Assembly (NCBI GenBank): GCA_030425925.1
Contig: JAUHZO010000004.1
Span: forward strand, 1 to 64,000
Length of the DNA stretch: 64,000 bases
Reading direction: 5' to 3'
From: Alphaproteobacteria bacterium
GTDB lineage: Bacteria > Pseudomonadota > Alphaproteobacteria > Rhodobacterales > Rhodobacteraceae
The notes beneath the pieces are model-generated. The model was not told where the DNA came from. It saw only the letters and a program-made list of their open reading frames with translations, and made no database searches. This document shows positions 1-6,726 of this stretch, piece by piece. The position numbers were made by a program, and so were the translations under genes. The stretch's first letter is position 1. Each line of letters opens with the position of its first letter.

Positions 1-102
1 CGATTGAAGGACTGGCGGCGCATCGCCACCCGCTACGACAGATGCCCGAAGGTCTTCCTGTCAGCCATCGCGCTCGCCGCAGCGGTCATCTTCTGGCTTT
101 GA
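1..102 (+). mobile_element. C-terminal fragment of an IS5-like transposase
   Basis: The first 34 codons of the window, read in frame 1, end in a TGA at 100-102. The 33 residues carry the tail typical of IS5-type DDE transposases: RRIATRYD, then a hydrophobic end closing in FWL. The rest of the element lies outside the window, so I cannot say whether it is intact. The possible right end is a short GAGTCTGGACCC tract at about 109-121, followed by TAG. IS5-group elements often target TNA or CTAG-like sites, but the matching left end is not visible. Confidence 0.65.
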
Positions 103-288
103 CCGACAATGAGTCTGGACCCTAGCACCCGGATGCGGCATTGTCGCGTCGGCAATGAAGCGAAAAAGCGTGGTTCAAGAGACAACAAGGGTCAGACCGG
201 GGGCAATGGGTCAGTTCTGGCAACGCACTGTCAAAGAATCGCCTTATTGCTGCTGCAAACCTTTCCGCGATTGATCAGTGAGGTTGAG

Positions 289-1467
289 ATGAGTCCCAAT
301 GGCCTGCGCATCGCCTATCTGTGCGACATGTCGCCCCTCGACAGGAACCTGTATTCCGGGGGCAATGCCCGGCTGTACGACGCGCTGACGCGTCATGCCG
401 GGGACGTGACGATCCTGTCATCGGGCTGGCACGCCGTGGACCGTCTGCGGCGTCTGCTTCTGTCGCTGCCCGAAGCGGTCAGCCTGCGGGCGCGTTGGCG
501 GATGCATCTGGCGCTGGCCGGGGTCATTGCCCGCGGTGTCCGGGCAGAACTGGCACGGGGCCGGTATGACGTGCTGTTCTGCGCCTATTCGTTCCAGTCG
601 CTCTATCGCCTCGTACCGCCCTATCCGATGGTGACGGCGTTCACCTCGGACGCCACGCAGACGGTCTATCGCACCTCCGAGATCGGCGGCGCGTTCACGT
701 CGAAATTCCCCGGCGGGCGGCTGCTGGATGGCTGGGTCGAACGGTGCGAGGCCGAGGTGCTGCGCAGCGCGGACCTGCTGCTTTGGCCGTCGGACTGGAT
801 GTGCGAGTCCACGGCGCAGCGCTACGGGCTTGACCCGGCTTCGGCGCATGTGGTGCCCTGGGGGGCCAATCTCGACACGCCGCCCGTGGCGCAGGTCAAG
901 CATCTGTCGGCGGACGCGCCCTTGCGCCTGCTGCTCATCGGGCGCGACTGGTTTGCCAAGGGCGGGCCGGTGGCGTTCGACACCATGCAGGCCCTGCGTG
1001 CCGAAGGTGTGGATGCACGTCTGACGGTGATCGGCTGCGTTCCGCCGGAATTCCATGTCAACGAATGGGTGACGGTGCACCCGTCGCTGAACAAGGCCGT
1101 GCCGGACGAGGCGGCCCAGTTCAACCGGGCGCTGGCCGAGGCGCATTTCATGGTGCAGCCCAGCTATGAAAGCTATGGCTTTGCCTTCTGCGAGGCCTCG
1201 GGCCACGGTCTGCCGTCGCTGTGTCTGCGGGTGGGCGGCGTGCCGGTGCGCGACGGCGTGAACGGCCATGCGCTGCCGCAGGGCAGCACGCCGCGCGACT
1301 TCGCCGTCCTGATCCGCGGCTATCTCGATACGCCCGACCGCTACGCCGCGCTGTCGCGCGCGGCCCGCACCGAATACGAAACACGGCTGAACTGGGATGC
1401 CTGGGGGCAAACGGTCACGGGCCTGCTGTCCGAGGCGGTGGCGAAGAACGCCACCTCCGGGGTCTGA
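289..1467 (+). CDS. glycosyltransferase, GT4-type (392 aa)
   Basis: This is a predicted retaining sugar transferase of the GT-B fold, acting in the cytoplasm on a nucleotide sugar. Near the N-terminus is a GGNARLYDAL donor-loop-like segment. The C-terminal half has the EX7E motif of GT4 enzymes (ESYGFAFCE), followed by a PSLCLRVGGVP loop. The frame is open upstream to 109, but that part runs through the presumed IS end and is not protein-like. ATG 289 has a GAGGT Shine-Dalgarno 5 bases upstream and starts a clean GT N-terminus. No polysaccharide cluster adjoins it on this side. The acceptor and sugar cannot be told. It may have been moved or truncated by the insertion sequence. Confidence 0.75.
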   Translation: MSPNGLRIAYLCDMSPLDRNLYSGGNARLYDALTRHAGDVTILSSGWHAVDRLRRLLLSLPEAVSLRARWRMHLALAGVIARGVRAELARGRYDVLFCAYSFQSLYRLVPPYPMVTAFTSDATQTVYRTSEIGGAFTSKFPGGRLLDGWVERCEAEVLRSADLLLWPSDWMCESTAQRYGLDPASAHVVPWGANLDTPPVAQVKHLSADAPLRLLLIGRDWFAKGGPVAFDTMQALRAEGVDARLTVIGCVPPEFHVNEWVTVHPSLNKAVPDEAAQFNRALAEAHFMVQPSYESYGFAFCEASGHGLPSLCLRVGGVPVRDGVNGHALPQGSTPRDFAVLIRGYLDTPDRYAALSRAARTEYETRLNWDAWGQTVTGLLSEAVAKNATSGV

Positions 1468-1888
1468 CCCCAGGTCGCAAGCCTCAGAACCTGGCACAGC
1501 CATTCCAGCGGAAAGGTCCGGCACAGGCCCAGAGGGGTCGCCGCCCCGGTCAGCGCAAGGTCTGCCCGTTCGGCATGGTACATCGCCCGGAACCCGTCTC
1601 GCATGGCAGGCCCGTCGGGGTCCACGCCGATATCCCCCACCATGGCGGCTATCCCGCGGGTCAGGGCAAAGACGGCGTCGTCACGCGCCATGCGCGCACC
1701 AACTTCTGCCGGGCCTGTGTCAGGATACACGTTTCACGCTGGCGCGGGGCGGGCATTCTCGCAAGTCGGTCTCTGGCCTTAAACGACGGTTGCATTTGGC
1801 CCTATCGCCCGGTGCCGCTGCCCTCTAGCATCCGTGCGGAACATCCGGGCCCCTGCGAGGGCCCGTGCGCTTTTGGGAGAGGCCCGCC
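1468..1888. other. intergenic region before xsc with a possible gene remnant
   Basis: There are 421 bases between the glycosyltransferase and xsc. On the minus strand a frame from an ATG at 1691 runs leftward about 75 codons before entering the glycosyltransferase 3' end. Its translation looks amphipathic and protein-like (for example FALTRGIAAM and CRTFPLEWL), but it has no Shine-Dalgarno, no recognisable family and no stop before it overlaps the neighbour. I treat it as a possible remnant. The rest should hold the xsc promoter, which I could not identify. Confidence 0.3.
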
Positions 1889-3670
1889 ATGAAGATGACC
1901 ACCGAAGAAGCCTTTGTGAAAGTCCTGCAACGGCACGGGATCGAACATGCCTTTGGCATCATCGGCTCTGCCATGATGCCGATTTCCGACCTGTTTCCCA
2001 AGGCGGGGATCACCTTCTGGGATTGCGCGCATGAAGGTTCGGCCGGGTTCATGTCGGATGGCTATACCCGCGCGACCGGCAAGATGAGCATGATGATCGC
2101 CCAGAACGGCCCCGGCATCACCAATTTCGTGACCGCCGTGAAAACCGCCTACTGGAACCACACGCCGCTGTTGCTGGTGACGCCGCAGGCGGCGAACAAG
2201 ACCATCGGGCAGGGCGGGTTCCAGGAAGTGGAACAGATGAAGCTGTTCGAGGACATGGTCGCCTACCAGGAAGAGGTCCGCGACCCGTCCCGCGTGGCCG
2301 AAGTGCTGACCCGCGTGATCGCGCAGGCCAAGCGCGCCTCGGCCCCTGCCCAGATCAACTTCCCGCGCGATTTCTGGACCCAGGTGGTCGACATCACGAT
2401 CCCCGACCCGATCGAGTTCGAACGCTCTTCGGGCGGCGAGAACTCCGTGGCGGCCGCCGCGGCGCTGCTGTCGGACGCCAAGAACCCGGTGATCCTGAAC
2501 GGTGCCGGCGTCGTGCTCAGCACAGGCGGGATCGCGGCCAGCCAGGCGCTGGCGGAACGGCTGGATGCGCCGGTCTGCGTGGGCTACCAGCACAACGATG
2601 CCTTCCCGGGCGGTCATCCGCTCTTTGCCGGGCCGCTGGGCTATAACGGCTCCAAGGCAGCGATGGAACTGATCAAGGACGCGGACGTGGTGCTGTGCCT
2701 TGGCACCCGTCTCAACCCGTTCTCGACCCTGCCGGGCTACGGCATGGAATACTGGCCAACCGAGGCCAAGGTGATCCAGGTCGACATCAACCCCGACCGC
2801 ATCGGGCTGACCAAGAAGGTCACCGTCGGCATCGTCGGCGACGCCGCCAAGGTGGCCAAGGGCATTCTTGCCCAGCTGGGCGATCACGCCGGCGACGCGG
2901 ACCGCGAGGCGCGCCGCGCCCGCATTGCCGAGACCAAGTCGCGCTGGGCGCAGCAGCTGTCGTCGATGGACCACGAGGACGACGATCCCGGCACCACCTG
3001 GAACGAACGCGCCCGCGCCGCCAAGCCCGACTGGATGAGCCCCCGCATGGCGTGGCGCGCGATCCAGTCCGCCCTGCCGCGCGAGGCGATCATCAGCAGC
3101 GATATCGGCAACAACTGTGCGATCGGCAACGCCTACCCGTCCTTCGATGAAGGCCGCAAATACCTGGCCCCCGGCCTTTTCGGACCCTGCGGCTACGGCC
3201 TGCCGTCGATCATCGGCGCCAAGATCGGCTGCCCGGACGTGCCCGTGGTGGGCTTTGCCGGCGACGGCGCGTTCGGCATCGCGGTGAACGAGCTGACGGC
3301 CATCGGCCGTTCCGAATGGCCCGCCGTCACGCAGGTGGTGTTCCGCAACTACCAGTGGGGCGCGGAAAAGCGCAATTCGACGCTCTGGTTCGATGACAAT
3401 TTCGTCGGCACCGAACTGGACGAGGGCGTGTCCTATGCCGGCATCGCGCAGGCCTGCGGTCTGAAAGGCGTGGTCGCGCGCACGATGGACGAGCTGACGG
3501 CAGCCCTGGCCCAGGCGATCACCGACCAGATGCAGCACGGCAAGACCACGCTGATCGAGGCGATGATCAACCAGGAACTGGGCGAGCCGTTCCGCCGCGA
3601 CGCGATGAAGAAGCCTGTCGCCGTGGCCGGCATCGACGCGTCCGACATGGTGCCGCAAAAGGTGGCGTGA
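1889..3670 (+). CDS. xsc: sulfoacetaldehyde acetyltransferase Xsc
   Basis: Xsc is a thiamine-diphosphate enzyme that phosphorolyses sulfoacetaldehyde to acetyl phosphate and sulfite, the central desulfonation step for taurine, isethionate and related C2 sulfonates. The 593-residue length fits the family. The N-terminus (MKMTTEEAFVKVLQRHGIEH) is characteristic. The ThDP/Mg motif begins at GDGAFG near residue 458 and closes near residue 487 at FRNYQWG. ATG 1889 was chosen over an in-frame upstream codon because GGAGAGG lies 6 bases before it and the family N-terminus starts there. It is convergent with pta across a G-rich repeat. The genes that generate sulfoacetaldehyde (taurine transaminase or TauXY, isethionate dehydrogenase) are absent from the window. 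Confidence 0.93.
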   Translation: MKMTTEEAFVKVLQRHGIEHAFGIIGSAMMPISDLFPKAGITFWDCAHEGSAGFMSDGYTRATGKMSMMIAQNGPGITNFVTAVKTAYWNHTPLLLVTPQAANKTIGQGGFQEVEQMKLFEDMVAYQEEVRDPSRVAEVLTRVIAQAKRASAPAQINFPRDFWTQVVDITIPDPIEFERSSGGENSVAAAAALLSDAKNPVILNGAGVVLSTGGIAASQALAERLDAPVCVGYQHNDAFPGGHPLFAGPLGYNGSKAAMELIKDADVVLCLGTRLNPFSTLPGYGMEYWPTEAKVIQVDINPDRIGLTKKVTVGIVGDAAKVAKGILAQLGDHAGDADREARRARIAETKSRWAQQLSSMDHEDDDPGTTWNERARAAKPDWMSPRMAWRAIQSALPREAIISSDIGNNCAIGNAYPSFDEGRKYLAPGLFGPCGYGLPSIIGAKIGCPDVPVVGFAGDGAFGIAVNELTAIGRSEWPAVTQVVFRNYQWGAEKRNSTLWFDDNFVGTELDEGVSYAGIAQACGLKGVVARTMDELTAALAQAITDQMQHGKTTLIEAMINQELGEPFRRDAMKKPVAVAGIDASDMVPQKVA

Positions 3671-3809
3671 GATGGCGCGAGGCCTGCTCCACACCGGCCC
3701 CTCGGATCCCGCGCACGTGACGCCGGGCGGCGCAGTGCCGGCGGCCAGGGCGCTGTACGCCTGAGGTCGGGCAAAGGGCGCTCCGCCTCCGACCCCGCGC
3801 AACGTCACC

Positions 3810-3832
3810 CCCTCCCCCTGTCAGGGGGAGGG
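3810..3832. terminator. hairpin between convergent xsc and pta
   Basis: The arms CCCTCCCCCTG (3810-3820) and CAGGGGGAGGG (3822-3832) are perfectly complementary over 11 bases around a single central T. No T-run follows on either strand, so this is a candidate bidirectional terminator by position and not a classical intrinsic one. Confidence 0.45.
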
Positions 3833-3877
3833 TCGGGGAGGGGGAGGGTCGGGGAGGGGGAGGGTCGGGGAGGGGGC
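3824..3877 (+). repeat. G-rich tandem repeat, 16-base period, about 3 copies
   Basis: The unit GGAGGGTCGGGGAGGG recurs with exact 16-base period; the single T of each copy falls at 3833, 3849 and 3865. Runs of 3-5 G are separated by A or TC, so the plus strand could form G-quadruplexes. The array begins inside the xsc/pta hairpin and ends 1-2 bases before the pta stop codon. Confidence 0.85.
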
Positions 3878-3878
3878 G

Positions 3879-4736
3879 CTACCCCGCTGCCAGCGCCACC
3901 GCCAGGCAGGCGCCGGCCACGATATCCTCGACCGTCGCCCCGCGGCTCAGATCGCAGACGGGGCGTCGGAACCCCTGCAGCATCGGGCCCACCGCCTGCG
4001 CCCCGGCCAGTTCCTGGCACAGCTTGTAGGCGATGTTGCCCGCATCGAGCGACGGAAAGACCAGAACGTTGGCATCGCCTGCCCCCAGACCCTTCCTTGC
4101 CGCCACCCCCGGGTTCAGCGCCGCATCGGCCTGGAGCGGTCCGGCAAAGCCGGTCTGCCCGGCGACCTCGCGCACAAGATCCACGCTGTCGCCCGCCCCG
4201 CTCTGGCCGGTGGAAAACGACAAAAGCGCGACCCGCGCCTCGCCCAGAAGCGCCGTGCCCGTGGCATGCGAGGCCCGGGCGATTGCGGTCAGACCTGCGA
4301 CATCCGGCGCGACGGTCACCGCGCAATCGGCAAAGACAAGCTCGCGCCCGTCGGGAAACAGCATCAGAAAGAAGGACGAGGGCATCGCCACCCCGTCGGC
4401 CAGCCCGATGGCGATCGAGGCGGCCTCGATCACCCGGCGCGTGGGCATGTCGGCCCCGGCGACCATGGCATCGGCCTCGCCGCAGGCGACCATGGCGGCG
4501 GCGCGGTACAGCGGCCGCGCCAGCATCCGCCGGGCCACGCCCTCCTTGATCCCGCGCCCCTCCACCAGCGCCGCCAGCAGCGCGTCCCCCGGCTCGGCCG
4601 GCGCGACGGGATCGGCCAGCCCGGTGCTGCGCAGCCGGGTGCAGGCCTCGGCCACCCGCGGCTCGTCGATCTCGGGAAACACCACCCGCGCGCGGCGGTT
4701 GCGCGCGGTTTCGAACACTTCGTCCAGAACGCCCAT
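3879..4736 (-). CDS. pta: phosphate acetyltransferase Pta
   Basis: Pta converts acetyl phosphate, the Xsc product, and CoA into acetyl-CoA. The 285 residues cover the PTA_PTB catalytic domain alone, somewhat shorter than the common 320-330 residue single-domain enzymes. Family features include VVFPEIDEPRV at the N-terminus, GEADAMVAGADMPTR and LVFPSLDAGNIAYKL. ATG at 4736 has a GAGGGG ribosome site upstream. The gene points at xsc and is divergent from the citrate synthase gene, with only about 32 bases between their start codons. Pairing with xsc makes the sulfonate role convincing. Confidence 0.88.
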   Translation of the reverse strand: MGVLDEVFETARNRRARVVFPEIDEPRVAEACTRLRSTGLADPVAPAEPGDALLAALVEGRGIKEGVARRMLARPLYRAAAMVACGEADAMVAGADMPTRRVIEAASIAIGLADGVAMPSSFFLMLFPDGRELVFADCAVTVAPDVAGLTAIARASHATGTALLGEARVALLSFSTGQSGAGDSVDLVREVAGQTGFAGPLQADAALNPGVAARKGLGAGDANVLVFPSLDAGNIAYKLCQELAGAQAVGPMLQGFRRPVCDLSRGATVEDIVAGACLAVALAAG

Positions 4737-4768
4737 GACACCCCTCTGCCCATTTGCCGGAGACCATG

Positions 4769-5902
4769 ATGACCGATGACGTAAAGATCAACCGCGGCCT
4801 CAAGGGCATCTATTTCGAACGCTCGGGCGTCAGCTTCATCGACGGCGCAAAGGGCGAGTTGCTGTATCGCGGCTATTCGATCCACGATCTGGCCGAGCAC
4901 AGCAGCTTTGAAGAGGTCTGCTGGCTGCTGATCCATGGCGAGTTGCCCGATGCGGACGAACTGGCCGGGTTCGACGCGGCGCTGCGGGCCGCGCGGGACC
5001 TGCCGGGGGCGGTACATGACATCATCGCCGCCTGCCGCCATGGCCATCCGATGGACGTGCTGCGCACCGCGGTCAGCGCGCTGGCCGCGCTGGAGCCCGA
5101 CAGCCGCGAAACGGGCGAGGACGCCTTTCTGCGCAACGGCATCCGGCTGACTGCGCAGGTCCCCATGATCGTCGCCGCCCACGCGGCGCTGCGCGCCGGG
5201 CGCAAACCGGTCGAGCCGGACCCGGCGCTTGGCCACGCGGCGAACTGGCTGTGGATGCTGACGGGCGAGGTTCCGTCAGAAGATGCCGCGCGCCTGGCGG
5301 ATGTGGATTTCATCCTGCACGCCGAACACGGTGCCAATGCCAGCGCCTTTGCCGCCCGTGTGACGGTGGGGACCGAGGCCAATCTGCACGGCGCCATCGT
5401 CACCGCGCTGTCGACGCTGGCGGGTCCGGCCCATGGTGGCGCGGCCGAGGACGTGATGAAGATGGTGCACGAGATCGGCAGCCCCGAGAAGGCCGAGGCC
5501 TATGTCCGCGACCGCCGCGCCCGGCGCGAGGCGGTGACCGGGTTCGGCCACCGGGTCTATCGCGCCGAAGACCCACGTGCGCGCCACATGCGCGACGGCG
5601 TGCGCAAGCTGGGCGTGGAAAAGGGCGCGCCGGAATTCTACCAGATCCTGCAGGCGGTGGTGGAGGCGATGAAACCCTATGCCCGGCATGGCCTGAACGT
5701 GAATGTCGATTTCTATTCCGGCGTGCTGTACCAGCTGCACGGCATTCCCATGGATCTTTACGTGCCGATCTTTGCCATCGGGCGTATGCCCGGCTGGATC
5801 GTGCAATGCCTGGAACAGCAGCGCCGCAACATCCTGATCCGCCCGCTGACGCTGTATGACGGGCCTGAACCGCGCGCCTATGTGCCGTTGGACGCGCGCT
5901 GA
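4769..5902 (+). CDS. citrate synthase / 2-methylcitrate synthase family
   Basis: This 377-residue protein is predicted to condense acetyl-CoA (or propionyl-CoA) with oxaloacetate. The catalytic residues are present: His222 in GPAHGGA, His261 in GFGHRVY and Asp314 in NVNVDFYSG. It belongs to the short citrate synthase group that also includes 2-methylcitrate synthases, so substrate choice is open. ATG 4769 is preferred to the adjacent ATG 4766 because GGAG at 4759-4762 then sits 6 bases away. Its stop overlaps the start of the TSUP exporter by one base (TGATG), which suggests co-expression with the sulfite genes. It could commit acetyl-CoA from Xsc/Pta to the TCA or glyoxylate cycle. No prp genes are nearby. 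Confidence 0.85.
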   Translation: MTDDVKINRGLKGIYFERSGVSFIDGAKGELLYRGYSIHDLAEHSSFEEVCWLLIHGELPDADELAGFDAALRAARDLPGAVHDIIAACRHGHPMDVLRTAVSALAALEPDSRETGEDAFLRNGIRLTAQVPMIVAAHAALRAGRKPVEPDPALGHAANWLWMLTGEVPSEDAARLADVDFILHAEHGANASAFAARVTVGTEANLHGAIVTALSTLAGPAHGGAAEDVMKMVHEIGSPEKAEAYVRDRRARREAVTGFGHRVYRAEDPRARHMRDGVRKLGVEKGAPEFYQILQAVVEAMKPYARHGLNVNVDFYSGVLYQLHGIPMDLYVPIFAIGRMPGWIVQCLEQQRRNILIRPLTLYDGPEPRAYVPLDAR

Positions 5903-6660
5903 TGCTGCTTTTGGGCCTTGGCCCGGGCGAAGCGGCGGCGCTGGCGGCGGTGGGCTTTGCCGCCGGGATCGTGCGCGGCTTTGCCGGCTTTGGTTATTCC
6001 GCCTTCGCCATGGCGCTTGCGGTGCTGATCCTGCCGCCGGTGGCGCTGATCCCGGTGCTGTGGTGGCCGGAACTGGCCGCCTCGCTGGCCACGCTGCGCG
6101 GCGGCTGGCAAGAGGGCGACCGCAAGGCTGCCGCCATCCTCGTCATCGGGTCCTTCCTGGGCATGATCGCCGGGCTGGCGCTGACCACGCGCATCGATCC
6201 GGACCTGTCGGCGCGGGTGGCGCTGGTGATCCTGATCGTGCTGGCGGCGCTGCAGCTGGTCCGGCTGCGCATTCCGGGGCTGAACACCACTGCCGGAACC
6301 GTGATCACCGGGCTGGCCGCCGGTCTGGTCACCGGGCTGGCCGGCGTGGGCGGCATGGTGATTGCCCTGTTCGTGCTGGCGCGCGAGGCGCCGCCGCGCG
6401 CGATGCGCGGCACGCTGATCCTGTTCCTGCTGTTTTCTTCGCTGACCTCGTTCGGCACGCATCTGTGGTTCGCCACGATGACATGGGAGGCGGTCTGGCG
6501 CGGTCTGGCGCTGTCGCTGCCCTCGCTGGCGGGCGTCTGGCTGGGCGCGCGCCTGTTCGTGCCGCGCTGGGAGGGCTATTACCGGCCGGTCTGCCTGGTG
6601 CTGCTGATCGGGCTGGCGGCAGTCTCGCTGCTGCGGGCCCTGCTGGGGCCGGTGGCATGA
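5902..6660 (+). CDS. TSUP (TauE/SafE) family sulfite or organosulfonate exporter
   Basis: This 252-residue polytopic membrane protein has the two-repeat TSUP architecture: conserved Gly-rich starts at FAAGIVRGFAGFGYSA (about residue 21) and LAAGLVTGLAGVGGMV (about residue 138), each followed by hydrophobic helices, seven to eight in total. TSUP proteins beside xsc and soe genes are usually assigned to sulfite or sulfoacetate export from the cytoplasm. The ATG overlaps the citrate synthase stop. The 66-base gap to soeA is the only longer gap in this run and could hold an internal promoter. The exact substrate is inferred from context. Confidence 0.82.
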   Translation: MLLLGLGPGEAAALAAVGFAAGIVRGFAGFGYSAFAMALAVLILPPVALIPVLWWPELAASLATLRGGWQEGDRKAAAILVIGSFLGMIAGLALTTRIDPDLSARVALVILIVLAALQLVRLRIPGLNTTAGTVITGLAAGLVTGLAGVGGMVIALFVLAREAPPRAMRGTLILFLLFSSLTSFGTHLWFATMTWEAVWRGLALSLPSLAGVWLGARLFVPRWEGYYRPVCLVLLIGLAAVSLLRALLGPVA

Positions 6661-6726
6661 CGGAACGGGTTGGCAATGATACACAATTGACGCATCTTGC
6701 CCCGAAGACGCGCACAAGGAGGAAAC

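Noticed and set aside
109-288. N-terminal extension of the glycosyltransferase to 109
   Set aside because: It crosses the presumed IS end, is polar and unlike a GT; ATG 289 has a proper ribosome site.
1341-1691. Minus-strand hypothetical gene between the GT and xsc
   Set aside because: No ribosome site, no family, and it runs about 130 bases into the GT coding end; kept only as a possible remnant in the gap entry.
1802-3808. A 668-codon open frame antisense to xsc
   Set aside because: Its translation is His/Arg/Gly-rich without domains; it mirrors a high-GC gene whose identity is certain.
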